From a bacterium (GTDB taxonomy: Bacteria > SAR324 > XYD2-FULL-50-16), in assembly GCA_024275165.1 (NCBI GenBank), contig JAJRZQ010000003.1, forward strand, positions 62,001-126,000: a DNA stretch of 64,000 nt, given 5' to 3'. Each line of letters opens with the position of its first letter. The stretch's first letter is position 1. Below, piece after piece: positions 8,270 through 17,939 of this stretch. The notes under the pieces are model-generated. The model made no database searches. It was not told the origin of the DNA and saw nothing but the letters and a program-made list of their open reading frames with translations. The position numbers were made by a program, and so were the translations under genes.

Positions 8270-8809
8270 ATGAATACCCAAGACGCGTTCCAACTGATTC
8301 AAGCCAAGGTTTCAGCGCCGATTCAACTGCTCGAAGGCCCGACCCCTTCCATCTTGGTGCGGCCGCAAGGGCTGGTCGAGGTCTTGACCTTTGCCAAAGA
8401 AGACCCCCAACTCGACTGCCAGGTCCTAACCTGCCAAACCGGGAGCCATCAAGAGGATGAAATTCGGCTCTTTTACCACCTCTTAAGCCATGAGCAAAAC
8501 CACCTCTTTGTTTTTGAGTGCCCTGTGCCCTTGAGCGACCCCAAGGCGCCGAGCGTGACCTCCTTGTGGCCGGCGGCGAACTGGCTGGAGCGAGAAACCT
8601 ATGATTTGTTGGGGGTTCATTTTGAAGGCCATCCCGACTTGCGCCGGATCATGCTCCCCGAAGATTGGGAAGGCTTTCCCTTGCGAAAAGACTATGTGAC
8701 CCCGACCTCCTATCATGACAGCGGTTTTGATCTAACCGTTGACAACCGCCCCAGCGCGATCACCCAGAGCTTCAACTTGAGCAAAGGCGACGAGAAAGAA
8801 GATGAATAA
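8270..8809 (+). CDS. nuoC: NADH-quinone oxidoreductase-type subunit C
   Basis: A 179-residue subunit (30 kDa family) of the peripheral arm of complex I. The diagnostic segment [20 protein letters not shown] is near residue 105, followed by the GFPLRKDY motif. NuoC is separate from NuoD here, unlike the fused enterobacterial NuoCD. The start is ATG 8270, 2 bases after nuoB; the 3' end overlaps nuoD by 8 bases. Confidence 0.95.
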   Translation: MNTQDAFQLIQAKVSAPIQLLEGPTPSILVRPQGLVEVLTFAKEDPQLDCQVLTCQTGSHQEDEIRLFYHLLSHEQNHLFVFECPVPLSDPKAPSVTSLWPAANWLERETYDLLGVHFEGHPDLRRIMLPEDWEGFPLRKDYVTPTSYHDSGFDLTVDNRPSAITQSFNLSKGDEKEDE

Positions 8810-9923
8810 GGAACTGACCACGCAATTCATGACCATCAACATGGGTCCGCAGCATCCCTCGACCCATGGCGTCATTCGTTTTATCATCGACACCGACGGC
8901 GAAATCATCCATCGTTGCGACCCCGATATCGGCTATTTGCATCGCTCCATTGAAAAAATCGCCGAAAAGGTGACCTGGCAGGGCTTTGTCCCCTATACGG
9001 ATCGGGTGGATTACCTCTGCGCCATGAACGCCAATTGGGCTTATTCCATGGCCGTGGAAAAGATGATTGGAGTCGAGGCGCCCCGTCGAGCGGAGTTCAT
9101 CCGAGTGATTGTCGCCGAACTCAATCGCATTTCCAGTCACCTCATCGCCATCGGCACCACCGCGATGGATATGGGGGCCTTTACCCCTTTTATCCAACTC
9201 CTACGGGAGCGAGAATACATCAACGACCTACTGGAAATGGCTTCCGGCGCTCGCCTGACCTACAACTATATCTGCATCGGCGGGGTCATGGCCGACTTGC
9301 CCTTAGGTTGGAGCGAAAAATGCGAGGAGTTCATCCATCACTTTGACCTGGCCATGGAGCAAATGAACCGCCTGGTCACCTACAACCAGATTTTTATCAA
9401 CCGCATGGCCAACTTGGCGGTGGTCTCCCCCCAAATGGCGCAAGCTTACAACTTAGTCGGGCCAAACCTGAGAGCCAGCGGGATCAAACGAGATGTGCGC
9501 CGCGATGCGCCCTATTCGGTCTACCCGGAGCTGGATTTTGAAATCCCCGTGGGCAAAGGACTCGAAGGAGAGGTCGGCGACTGCTATGATCGCTTCTTTG
9601 TGCGGGTGGAAGAGATTCGAGAATCCTTGCGCATCCTACGCCAATGCCTCAAGATGATCCCCGAGGGGGAGGTTATGGCCAAGGTGAAAAAAACCATCAA
9701 GCCACCGGCTGGCCATTATTATGTACGCCATGAGACCCCCAGGGGGGATACCGGTTATTTTATCCAATCCGACGGAACCACTTCACCCTATCGCTTAAAA
9801 ATTCGCTCCGGCAGTTTTACGGGCATGAGCATCATTGGCGAACTGGCCAAGGGAACCTTCATCGCCGATCTGGTGGCGATTATCGGCTCTTTGGATGTTG
9901 TCGCGCCTGAACTGGACCGCTAA
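8802..9923 (+). CDS. nuoD: NADH-quinone oxidoreductase-type subunit D
   Basis: A 373-residue 49 kDa-family subunit that lines the quinone pocket with NuoB. The N-terminus has the loop [11 protein letters not shown] with the conserved histidine, followed by [12 protein letters not shown]. The C-terminus ends in the typical [11 protein letters not shown]. Length is close to single-domain NuoD proteins, so this is not a NuoCD fusion. It overlaps nuoC by 8 bases. Confidence 0.96.
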   Translation: MNKELTTQFMTINMGPQHPSTHGVIRFIIDTDGEIIHRCDPDIGYLHRSIEKIAEKVTWQGFVPYTDRVDYLCAMNANWAYSMAVEKMIGVEAPRRAEFIRVIVAELNRISSHLIAIGTTAMDMGAFTPFIQLLREREYINDLLEMASGARLTYNYICIGGVMADLPLGWSEKCEEFIHHFDLAMEQMNRLVTYNQIFINRMANLAVVSPQMAQAYNLVGPNLRASGIKRDVRRDAPYSVYPELDFEIPVGKGLEGEVGDCYDRFFVRVEEIRESLRILRQCLKMIPEGEVMAKVKKTIKPPAGHYYVRHETPRGDTGYFIQSDGTTSPYRLKIRSGSFTGMSIIGELAKGTFIADLVAIIGSLDVVAPELDR

Positions 9924-9941
9924 GAAAGGCAGAACACAAAA

Positions 9942-11159
9942 ATGGAAACATTATTCCTGGACTTAGGTTTACCCCACACCCTCTCCAGCTTTTTGGCGAT
10001 GACGGTTTGGGCGGTTCTCCTCATTCATTTTCTCGCCATTTACGCCGGGGTTACCTCCTGGGTGGAGCGGCGGGTCGCCGCCAAGATGCAATCTCGCGTC
10101 GGCCCTAACCGAGTGGGGCCGCAGGGGATTTTGCAGTGGTTGGCAGACGGGGTCAAACTGATTTTAAAAGAATCCATCGACCCCGAGGGGGCGGATCGCT
10201 TTATGTTTTACTTAGCCCCCTTCTTGATGGTTTGCGGGGTCTTTGCCACCTTCGTGGTACTGCCTTGGGGTAGTTTTATTATTCCCGCTGATTTAAATGT
10301 AGGCATCTTATACCTCATCTCCATCACCGCCTTGGTGGTGATTGGCATTCTCATGGCCGGTTGGGCCTCCAACAGCAAATGGGCTCTTTTGGGGGGGATG
10401 CGCTCGGCAGCCCAAATCGTCACTTATGAAATCCCCGTGGCCATGGGCCTCTTACCGGCCATCATGGCAGCGGGCAGCCTCCAGATGGGGCATTTGATGG
10501 CGGCGCAGGGGTGGGCCCCCTGGGAGTGGTTTGCCTTTCAAAACCCCTTTGCCGCCCTGAGCTTTTTTCTCTTTTTTATCGGCAGCATCGCGGAATCCAA
10601 CCGAATTCCCTTTGATCTGCCCGAGGCGGAATCCGAACTGGTCGCCGGGTACTTTACCGAATACTCCGGTTTTAAGTTTGCCGCCTTTAGTCTCGCCGAG
10701 TTTGGCAATACCTGGGTCGTTGGGGCCGTGACCGCCGCGGTGTTTTTAGGAGGCGGCAACCTCCCCGCGTTCCTTGGGGAGAGCGCGATTTTAAGCCTGG
10801 TGGTATTCACCGCTAAAACCCTGTTTGCGGTTTTTTTACTCATGTGGATTCGCTGGACGCTGCCCCGCTTCCGCATTGACCAGATGATGGATTTTAGTTG
10901 GAAATACATGCTGCCCTTAGCCTTTGTCGCCTTTTTTGGGCAGGCAATCTATATGATGCTCACTTATGAATCGGCCATGGCGCAGCAGATAATTAGTCAC
11001 GGTATGTTTTTAGTCTTTTTGCTGGTTCTTTTTAAGTTTACTGGGCGAGTGATGCTCAATGTACGAGAACAATTGTCCCCAGTTAATTCACCGGCCAGCG
11101 ACCTTGTCGCTCCCGCTCAACCGACAGTTGAGACAGAGGCCCAAGCAGTTACGGAATAA
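9942..11159 (+). CDS. nuoH: NADH-quinone oxidoreductase-type subunit H
   Basis: A 405-residue, multi-spanning membrane subunit that forms the entrance of the quinone channel. The family signatures [40 protein letters not shown] and the helix around [13 protein letters not shown] are all present. The C-terminal tail after the last helix is about 40 residues longer than in short homologues and rich in Pro/Ala/Glu. Situated 18 bases after nuoD. Confidence 0.95.
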   Translation: METLFLDLGLPHTLSSFLAMTVWAVLLIHFLAIYAGVTSWVERRVAAKMQSRVGPNRVGPQGILQWLADGVKLILKESIDPEGADRFMFYLAPFLMVCGVFATFVVLPWGSFIIPADLNVGILYLISITALVVIGILMAGWASNSKWALLGGMRSAAQIVTYEIPVAMGLLPAIMAAGSLQMGHLMAAQGWAPWEWFAFQNPFAALSFFLFFIGSIAESNRIPFDLPEAESELVAGYFTEYSGFKFAAFSLAEFGNTWVVGAVTAAVFLGGGNLPAFLGESAILSLVVFTAKTLFAVFLLMWIRWTLPRFRIDQMMDFSWKYMLPLAFVAFFGQAIYMMLTYESAMAQQIISHGMFLVFLLVLFKFTGRVMLNVREQLSPVNSPASDLVAPAQPTVETEAQAVTE

Positions 11160-11164
11160 CAGGC

Positions 11165-11776
11165 ATGAACCAATATTTTCATAACATGATCAACGGCATT
11201 CAAACCGTTTTTGAAGGGATGAGCATTACCCTGGCCAGTATGTTTCAGGGCCCGGCAACCGTGGAATATCCCGATGTCGATGTGCGCAGCGTTGACAGCA
11301 TTCGCGTCGGCCTAAAGGGGAAAAGGGGCTACAAGGGGAACCTGCGTGGCATGCCCGAAAATTACCGAGGGATTTTAGATGTGGACATGTCCATCTGCAC
11401 CGCCTGCTTAATCTGCATGAAGGCTTGCCCCATCGACTGTATCGCCATCACCAATGTAAAGTGCGACAAGCGCAAACTGCAAGGCAAAAACGGCAAACCG
11501 GCAGCGCAAACCAGAGCGGCGACCCGTTTTGACATCGACATCGCCAAATGCATGTTTTGCGGCCTCTGCGTGGAGCCTTGCCCCACGGGGGCGATTTTCC
11601 ACACCAATGAGTTTGAGATGAATCGAGATAACCTAGAGGGTTTGATCTTGCGCTTTGTCGCCCCGGAAGAAGCGGAAAAAGCCAGCAAGCGGGCCGCGGA
11701 AATCGCGGTAGAACAAGCGGAAAAAAAGGCGGCCCTGGCCAAGGAAAAAGCCGCTGCCAAAGGAGAAGACTCATGA
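11165..11776 (+). CDS. nuoI: NADH-quinone oxidoreductase-type subunit I (two [4Fe-4S])
   Basis: A 203-residue ferredoxin-like subunit carrying clusters N6a and N6b. The two ligand sets are CTACLICMKACP and CMFCGLCVEPCP. After the core there is a charged Ala/Lys/Glu-rich tail of about 35 residues that is not part of the usual fold and looks helical. In complexes without NuoEFG, subunits NuoI and NuoB are the obvious route for electrons from a ferredoxin. The stop overlaps nuoJ by 4 bases. Confidence 0.95.
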   Translation: MNQYFHNMINGIQTVFEGMSITLASMFQGPATVEYPDVDVRSVDSIRVGLKGKRGYKGNLRGMPENYRGILDVDMSICTACLICMKACPIDCIAITNVKCDKRKLQGKNGKPAAQTRAATRFDIDIAKCMFCGLCVEPCPTGAIFHTNEFEMNRDNLEGLILRFVAPEEAEKASKRAAEIAVEQAEKKAALAKEKAAAKGEDS

Positions 11777-12276
11777 ACCTGCCTGAGCTGTTTTTCTACC
11801 TCTTTGCCGGGGTAACCGTAGGGTTCGCGGTGGTGGTGGCCTTTTCCACCAACCTGCTGCACTCTGCCTTTACCTTGTTTTTCTTGCTCTTTTTTATGGC
11901 CGGGTTCTACGCCCTTTTAGGGGGTGATTTTCTCGCCATGGTACAATTGATGGTTTACGCGGGGGGAATCAATGTCTTGTTGATCTTCGGGACCATGTTG
12001 ACTGCCGATGTGGCTCAGCCCGAACGCTCCAACCTCTCCTTCCAAGGCGTCTTGACCTTTTTTTCAGGGGTCGCCTTTACCGCTGTTTTGCTGGCTGTAT
12101 TTGAGCATACCACCTGGCCTCTCTTAGAGCAGCCCGCAGAGGTCGGCCCCACGACCATTGATATTGGCAAGCTTTTATTGAAAGAATATGTACTCCCCTT
12201 TGAAGTCATCAGCTTTTTATTGGTTGCGGCTATGGTAGGGGCAATCATGGTGGTTAAGGGAGGCAAGGAACAATGA
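11773..12276 (+). CDS. nuoJ: NADH-quinone oxidoreductase-type subunit J
   Basis: A 167-residue membrane subunit with five predicted helices, including the conserved LLGGDFLAMVQLMVYAGGINVLLIF segment (ND6 homologue) with the pi-bulge region. It overlaps nuoI and nuoK by 4 bases each, consistent with coupled translation. Confidence 0.94.
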   Translation: MNLPELFFYLFAGVTVGFAVVVAFSTNLLHSAFTLFFLLFFMAGFYALLGGDFLAMVQLMVYAGGINVLLIFGTMLTADVAQPERSNLSFQGVLTFFSGVAFTAVLLAVFEHTTWPLLEQPAEVGPTTIDIGKLLLKEYVLPFEVISFLLVAAMVGAIMVVKGGKEQ

Positions 12277-12584
12277 CATTGCAAGCTTATCTGATCGTCT
12301 CTGCCGTCTTGTTTTCTTTAGGGGCGGTTATGTTTGTCTCGAAAAGAAACACCATCGCTATTTTAATGGGGGTGGAGCTGGTTTTAAACGCCGCGGCCCT
12401 AAACTTCGTCGCCTTTGCTTACTTTACGCCCTCTCAGGCCAGCCAACTGGACGGGCAGATTTTTGCCATTTTCATTATTCTTCTCGCCGCCGCCGAAGCA
12501 GTGGTGGCTTTGGGAATCGCTTTGGCCGCTTACAAGGCCTATCGCCACATTCAAGCCGATCAATTGGTCGCCTTGAAGGGATAA
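12273..12584 (+). CDS. nuoK: NADH-quinone oxidoreductase-type subunit K
   Basis: A 103-residue three-helix subunit (ND4L homologue). Conserved glutamates are seen in MGVELVLNAAALN and in LAAAEAVVALGIAL, the two acidic residues used in proton transfer. It overlaps nuoJ by 4 bases and precedes nuoL by 22. Confidence 0.95.
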   Translation: MTLQAYLIVSAVLFSLGAVMFVSKRNTIAILMGVELVLNAAALNFVAFAYFTPSQASQLDGQIFAIFIILLAAAEAVVALGIALAAYKAYRHIQADQLVALKG

Positions 12585-12606
12585 TTTTAGAACGATCAAG
12601 GGATTT

Positions 12607-14748
12607 ATGGACTTCATCCAATTTGCCGTTCCTCTCATCCCCCTTTTCCCCCTTGGGGGCGCTTTGATTTTGGGCCTCTTCGGCAAAAAAATCCAAGCGA
12701 GCTTAGGGGAGAGCCTCACTGGGATACTCGGCTGCGCGGCCCCCCTCTTTGCCGCGGCATTGGCTTTTGCGAGCTTTTTTCTGTTCTTGGGGCTCCCTAT
12801 CGAGAGTCGCTTGATCCGAGTGGATTTGGCCCCTTGGGTCAGCGTCGCTGATTTTCAGATTGCCTGGGCCTTTCGCTACGATGCCTTGAGCGCCTTTATG
12901 CTCTTGATCATCACGGGAATCGGCAGCTTGATCCATATCTACAGCTTGGGTTACATGCAGGGTGACCGCTCCTTTTGGCGATTTTTCTCCTATATCAACC
13001 TCTTTTTAGGGGCCATGCTGCTTTTGGTCTTGGGCGACAACCTCTTGGTCATGTTTTTGGGTTGGGAAGGGGTAGGGCTTTGTTCTTACCTTTTGATCGG
13101 CTTTTGGTTCGACCATACAGAATACGCCGCCGCGGGCAAAAAAGCCTTTTTGTTCAACCGAATTGGGGACTTGGGTTTTCTTGTTGGGGTGATATTGCTG
13201 GTCTTGTACAGTTCCTTAAATTGGGATGTCGTTACTTTAAGCTTTAGCGAATTACAAGACCGCACCAGCGTCTTAGCTCGATTTACGGTCTGGCAATGGC
13301 CCCTGCTGGAAGTGGTGGCCATCTCCTTTTTCATCGGCGCCATGGGAAAGTCGGCCCAATTTCCGCTTTATGTTTGGCTCCCCGACGCCATGGCAGGGCC
13401 GACCCCTGTTTCTGCCCTCATTCACGCCGCCACCATGGTGACCGCCGGGGTGTACATGATTGGCCGGATGTTCTTTATTTATAGTGCCGCCCCCCATGCC
13501 CTAGGCTTTATCGCCCTCATCGCGGGCATCACTTGCCTGCTCGCCGCCACCATCGGCATGGCCCAGCACGATATCAAAAAAGTCTTGGCCTATTCCACGG
13601 TGAGCCAGCTCGGTTACATGTTCATTGCCATGGGGGCCGGCGCCTTCAGCTATGGCCTGTTTCACCTCCTGACCCATGCCGCCTTCAAGGCCGCCCTCTT
13701 CATGGGCGCCGGCTCGGTGATCATCGCCTTGCATCACGAGCAGGATATGCGCAAGATGGGCGGGTTATTGAAAAAAATGCCGATCACCGGTTACTCCTTT
13801 ATCGCCGCGACCTTAGCCATTATGGGGTTTCCCTTGACCAGCGGGTTCTTTTCCAAAGACGAAATTTTAGAAGCCGCCTTTACCGAGGCCGGGGTAGGGA
13901 TCTGGGCCCTCGGTTTCATCGCGGCGGGAATTACCAGCTTTTACATGTGGCGACTTGTATTTATGACCTTTTTCGGGCAATATCGCGGCGAAGAGCAAGA
14001 CTATGAGCGTTGCAGAGAACAACCGAAAAAAACGGTGCTGCCCATCGCGATTTTAGCTGCCGCCGCTTTGCTTTTGGGGTTTCTCAATGTCCCCGATTTC
14101 ATGGGGGGCGGCGAACGCTTTAGCAAGTACCTGCAACCGGTAGTGGTCAACTTAGAGGATCAAGCGCCCCCTCTACCGGCGCATGCGGCCATGGAGACGG
14201 CTCCATCCACCTCAACAGAACAACCCGCTCTAGAGGATCACGACCTCACCCAACACCCGGGCCCCATCGACCACACCACCTTGGAATGGAGCTTGACGGT
14301 TGCGACGGTTCTTTGGTCCTTTTTCACCGCCTTTCTGGCTTGGTATTTTTATCTGAAAAACCCCCAAGCCCGCGAGAAGTTGATGAGCAAGGCAAGCCCT
14401 CAGGCACTTTTTACCCTGCTCAACAACAAGTATTTCGTGGATGAACTCTACGACACCATTATTGTAGAGCCCTTGCAAAAGCTCTATCGCTTCTTAGCCA
14501 AGTTCGACCAACTCGTTGTGGATGGAATGGTGAACGGAGCTGGGCACTTAGGCCGAATTTCCGGTCAGGTTGTCGGACTTTTTGACAATAAAATCATCGA
14601 CGGCATCGTCAACGAGGTGGCATGGTTCTGCCAACTCGGTGGGCGAGGCTTTAGCCTGATGCAGTCGGGCAGGATTCAAGCCCTGGTGGGGGCCTCCATG
14701 CTCTTGTTCGCGACTGCTATAACTCTTTTGATTCTCTTTTTGGGTTAG
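12607..14748 (+). CDS. nuoL: NADH-quinone oxidoreductase-type subunit L
   Basis: A 713-residue antiporter-like proton-pumping subunit (ND5 homologue). The proton-channel region includes FLGWEGVGLCSYLLIGFW, the lysine-bearing AMGKSAQFPLYVWLPDAM and the second channel HAAFKAALFMGAGSVI. After residue 490 a soluble, Pro/Thr/His-rich loop precedes the long lateral helix region and the last transmembrane segment. Length is somewhat larger than the common 610-680 residues, explained by this loop. Confidence 0.95.
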   Translation: MDFIQFAVPLIPLFPLGGALILGLFGKKIQASLGESLTGILGCAAPLFAAALAFASFFLFLGLPIESRLIRVDLAPWVSVADFQIAWAFRYDALSAFMLLIITGIGSLIHIYSLGYMQGDRSFWRFFSYINLFLGAMLLLVLGDNLLVMFLGWEGVGLCSYLLIGFWFDHTEYAAAGKKAFLFNRIGDLGFLVGVILLVLYSSLNWDVVTLSFSELQDRTSVLARFTVWQWPLLEVVAISFFIGAMGKSAQFPLYVWLPDAMAGPTPVSALIHAATMVTAGVYMIGRMFFIYSAAPHALGFIALIAGITCLLAATIGMAQHDIKKVLAYSTVSQLGYMFIAMGAGAFSYGLFHLLTHAAFKAALFMGAGSVIIALHHEQDMRKMGGLLKKMPITGYSFIAATLAIMGFPLTSGFFSKDEILEAAFTEAGVGIWALGFIAAGITSFYMWRLVFMTFFGQYRGEEQDYERCREQPKKTVLPIAILAAAALLLGFLNVPDFMGGGERFSKYLQPVVVNLEDQAPPLPAHAAMETAPSTSTEQPALEDHDLTQHPGPIDHTTLEWSLTVATVLWSFFTAFLAWYFYLKNPQAREKLMSKASPQALFTLLNNKYFVDELYDTIIVEPLQKLYRFLAKFDQLVVDGMVNGAGHLGRISGQVVGLFDNKIIDGIVNEVAWFCQLGGRGFSLMQSGRIQALVGASMLLFATAITLLILFLG

Positions 14749-14784
14749 CCTGATGCGCCCTGGATCGTTGAAAAACCGAGGTTT

Positions 14785-16296
14785 ATGATGCTGGATCATA
14801 TCATTTCATGGGTTGTCTTTTTGCCTCTTTTGGGCATTCCCCTGGTTTTCGCCTTACCCAAGGACAAGGGTAAATGGGTCGCCTTGGGGGTTACTCTAAT
14901 CGACTTCATTATAGCGATGCCTCTCTTTGCGGGGTTCAACAAAAGCATTGCCGGGATATCGAATGCCCAGCAGATGCAATTTGTGGAACGCCACGACTGG
15001 ATTCCCAGCTTGGGAGCATTCTACTATGTTGGAGTGGACGGCTTGAGCATCACCATGATTCTTTTGACCCTCTTAATCGGGGTCCTGGCTACCTTGGCGA
15101 GCTGGAACATCAATAAGTCCCAACGGGGTTACTTCTCGATGTTTTTGCTCTTGCAAAGTGCCATGCTGGGCGTTTTTGTCGCCTTGGATTTAGTGTTGTT
15201 TTTCCTCTTTTGGGAACTCATGCTTTTCCCCATGTACTTCCTCATTGGGGTCTGGGGCGGGCCGCGACGCGTTTACGCGGCGATCAAGTTCTTTTTATTC
15301 ACTCTCTTAGGCGGCGTGGGCATGTTGCTCTCCTTTATCGCCATGTGGTATTTTGCTCCAGGGGGCCGTACCTTTGATATCATTGAGATCATGACTCGCG
15401 TTGCCGAAGGCGGCGTCTTTACGGGACCCGATATTTTTGGGATGCCCTTTGCCAAGGTGATCTTTGTGGTCTTGTTTATCGGCTTTGCCATCAAGGTGCC
15501 CATCTTCCCCTTCCATACTTGGTTGCCCGACGCCCATGTGGAGGCTCCAACCGCCATTTCGGTTATTTTAGCCGGGGTTTTGCTCAAAATGGGTACCTAC
15601 GGATTTTTACGGATCAACTTTCCCCTTTTTCCCGATGCCTTTGAATGGTTTCGAGACACCCTGGTCACCTTAGCGATCATCAATATCATCTATGGGGCCT
15701 TATGCGCCTTGGCGCAAAAGGACTTAAAAAAGATGGTCGCTTATTCCTCGATCAGTCATATGGGGTTTATCTTGCTGGGGCTGGCCGCCGCGACCCCCCA
15801 AGGGCTCAACGGGGCCATGTTGCAAATGTTCAACCACGGCACCATTACCGCCATGCTCTTCTTGTTGGTTGGGGTGGTTTATGACCGCGCCCATCACCGA
15901 GAAATCAACGGCTTCGGAGGCCTTGCCGCCGTAACCCCCGTTTATGCCGCCTTGACCAGTATCGCCTTCATGGCGGCTATTGGTCTGCCCGGTCTCTCCG
16001 GATTCATTAGTGAATTTTTGATTTTAGCGGGCTCCTTTAAGGTCTATCAGGTACCGACGATCTTGGCCGGAACCGGAATTATCTTAGGCGCGGGTTATAT
16101 GCTCTGGTCGTACCAAAGGGTCTTTTTTGGCCCCATCAACGAAAAATATAAAGAAATGACCGATGTCAAGCTCGTTGAGGTTTTAAGTCTGGCCCCTTTG
16201 GTGGTGATCACCGTTTATTTGGGGATTTTTCCAAACAGCATCATCGCCTATTTCGAGGTTTCCTTAAACCACATCTCGCGGCTTTTGCTGCCTTAA
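14785..16296 (+). CDS. nuoM: NADH-quinone oxidoreductase-type subunit M
   Basis: A 503-residue proton-pumping subunit (ND4 homologue). Key segments are LFWELMLFPMYFLIGVWGG with the conserved Glu, GFAIKVPIFPFHTWLPDAHVEAP with the channel Lys, and MVAYSSISHMGF. Two adjacent ATG codons are possible (14785 and 14788); the GAGG at 14779-14782 is better spaced for the second. Thirty-six bases separate it from nuoL. Confidence 0.95.
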   Translation: MMLDHIISWVVFLPLLGIPLVFALPKDKGKWVALGVTLIDFIIAMPLFAGFNKSIAGISNAQQMQFVERHDWIPSLGAFYYVGVDGLSITMILLTLLIGVLATLASWNINKSQRGYFSMFLLLQSAMLGVFVALDLVLFFLFWELMLFPMYFLIGVWGGPRRVYAAIKFFLFTLLGGVGMLLSFIAMWYFAPGGRTFDIIEIMTRVAEGGVFTGPDIFGMPFAKVIFVVLFIGFAIKVPIFPFHTWLPDAHVEAPTAISVILAGVLLKMGTYGFLRINFPLFPDAFEWFRDTLVTLAIINIIYGALCALAQKDLKKMVAYSSISHMGFILLGLAAATPQGLNGAMLQMFNHGTITAMLFLLVGVVYDRAHHREINGFGGLAAVTPVYAALTSIAFMAAIGLPGLSGFISEFLILAGSFKVYQVPTILAGTGIILGAGYMLWSYQRVFFGPINEKYKEMTDVKLVEVLSLAPLVVITVYLGIFPNSIIAYFEVSLNHISRLLLP

Positions 16297-16328
16297 GCTG
16301 ACCTAAGGAAGAACCGAAGGCATACACC

Positions 16329-17762
16329 ATGATCAATACGCTACCCTATCTCGCACTCATCCCCTCCCACCTGTTGGTGGGTTTGGCGGTGCTTTTTTTC
16401 TTTATCGGCAAAGCCATCCCGGGCTTGAAGCGATTCTCGCCCGCCCCCTTCTTTTTTCTGGTGCTCTTGGCCGCTTTTATTTTAGAAGGCCTGCAAGAGG
16501 GGAGTCACTCCATCTTTTTTGAGATGATGGAGGTTGACAGTTTCTCCCGCATGTTCAATCAGATCTTTTTTCTCGTGAGCGCCTTGATTCTGTTTATGAT
16601 CCAGCATTCCGGCGAAATGGACCGCGGCAACGACTGGGAAAATTTCGGCCTGCTCTCGACCTTGCTTTTGGGCATGATGTTCATGACCGGGGCAACCCAT
16701 TTGTTGATGGCGGTCATTGCGATTGAATTGGTCTCCTTACCGAGCTATTTGTTGGTCGCTGTCAACCGCAAGGATTTCGCCAGTAAAGAGGCCAGTTTAA
16801 AATATGTTCTCTTTGGCTCCTTTGCCACCGGGATCATGCTTTATGGCATGTCGCTGCTCTTTGGTCTAACGGGCTCTTTAGTCTTTTCTGAAATCTGGAA
16901 AGGGCTTTTGAAGGTCGAGCTGATCAACAGCCCCATCTATATTTTAGCCCTCTTTATGACTTTGGGAGGCATCTCCTTTAAAATCGCGGCAGTTCCCTTT
17001 CATTTTTGGTGTCCCGATGCCTATCAAGCGGCCCCGACACCGATTACCGCCTTTTTGTCGGTCGCTCCCAAGCTCGCCGGCTTTGCTCTCTTGCTGCGTT
17101 TGCTCTTTGAGCATTACGGGATTCAACAAGCGGGCTTAGGAGGGATGATCTCCCTCATCGCCATGCTGACCATGACCGTAGGGAACTTAGCGGCCTTAAG
17201 GCAAAAAAACATGAAACGGCTGATGGCGTACAGCTCGATCAGTCACGCCGGTTTTCTCCTCATGGGAGTGGCCAGCATGGACGAGGTGGGGCGGCAAGCC
17301 GTTTATTTCTACATCCCCATTTATATTTTAATGAATCTAGGCGCCTTCCTCGCCTTGATTTATATGGCGAAAGATGAACATTTTGACCTCTCCGACTATA
17401 AGGGAATGATCAAAAGAGCTCCTGTTTTAGTGACCTTTTTTGCCATCTGTCTGCTCTCTTTAGTGGGGGTGCCCCCCTTTGCCGGGTTTATCGGCAAGTT
17501 TTATCTCTTTAAGGCGGCTATGGGCCAAAACCTCTGGCTTTTGGTCTTTGTTGGCGGGGCCAATTCCGTAATCAGCTTGGTCTATTATGTCAATATCTTA
17601 AAGATTATGATTCTTGATGATCCGGACCAAAATACGGTACTCGTTGAGCATAAACCCATTCCCTTGACCTTATTGGGCATGTTATCGGTTCCCTTGGTCT
17701 TTTTCGGCATCTATTGGAACCCCTTACTCCACTGGGCAGAGGGAATTTTACTATTTCGTTGA
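16329..17762 (+). CDS. nuoN: NADH-quinone oxidoreductase-type subunit N
   Basis: A 477-residue proton-pumping subunit (ND2 homologue), last gene of the operon. Diagnostic segments are AVIAIELVSLPSYLLVA, FKIAAVPFHFWCPDAYQAAPTP and LMAYSSISHAGFLLMG. A strong terminator follows 10 bases later, so the operon is closed without nuoE, nuoF or nuoG. Confidence 0.95.
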   Translation: MINTLPYLALIPSHLLVGLAVLFFFIGKAIPGLKRFSPAPFFFLVLLAAFILEGLQEGSHSIFFEMMEVDSFSRMFNQIFFLVSALILFMIQHSGEMDRGNDWENFGLLSTLLLGMMFMTGATHLLMAVIAIELVSLPSYLLVAVNRKDFASKEASLKYVLFGSFATGIMLYGMSLLFGLTGSLVFSEIWKGLLKVELINSPIYILALFMTLGGISFKIAAVPFHFWCPDAYQAAPTPITAFLSVAPKLAGFALLLRLLFEHYGIQQAGLGGMISLIAMLTMTVGNLAALRQKNMKRLMAYSSISHAGFLLMGVASMDEVGRQAVYFYIPIYILMNLGAFLALIYMAKDEHFDLSDYKGMIKRAPVLVTFFAICLLSLVGVPPFAGFIGKFYLFKAAMGQNLWLLVFVGGANSVISLVYYVNILKIMILDDPDQNTVLVEHKPIPLTLLGMLSVPLVFFGIYWNPLLHWAEGILLFR

Positions 17763-17771
17763 TATCAAAGA

Positions 17772-17797
17772 AAAAGAGTCGAAAGGCTCTTTTTTTT
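17772..17797 (+). terminator. Factor-independent terminator of the nuo operon
   Basis: A hairpin AAAAGAGTC / GGCTCTTTT (one G-T pair) closed by a GAAA tetraloop runs directly into an eleven-base T tract. It ends the nuo transcript before the PFOR promoter. Confidence 0.85.
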
Positions 17798-17830
17798 ATA
17801 GTAAAACCTATGTAAATACCAGGGAAAGAG

Positions 17831-17859
17831 TTGACTAAAGCGGGCTGAAAACCTAAGAT
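17831..17859 (+). promoter_or_regulatory. Putative sigma70-type promoter of the PFOR gene
   Basis: TTGACT (17831-17836) and TAAGAT (17854-17859) with the ideal 17-base spacer lie between the nuo terminator and the PFOR start, about 75 bases before the start codon. This suggests that PFOR is transcribed on its own. Confidence 0.6.
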
Positions 17860-17939
17860 AAATCGACTCGGTAAAAAAACCCGCACCCCTTCCAAAAAGA
17901 ATCTGCGGATTTTCCAATCACCCCATCCAAAAGTACTCC

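Noticed and set aside
7373..17762. nuoEFG missing only because of the window edge
   Set aside because: The operon is internal to the window: purF precedes it and a strong terminator plus a new promoter follow it, so the three genes are truly absent here.
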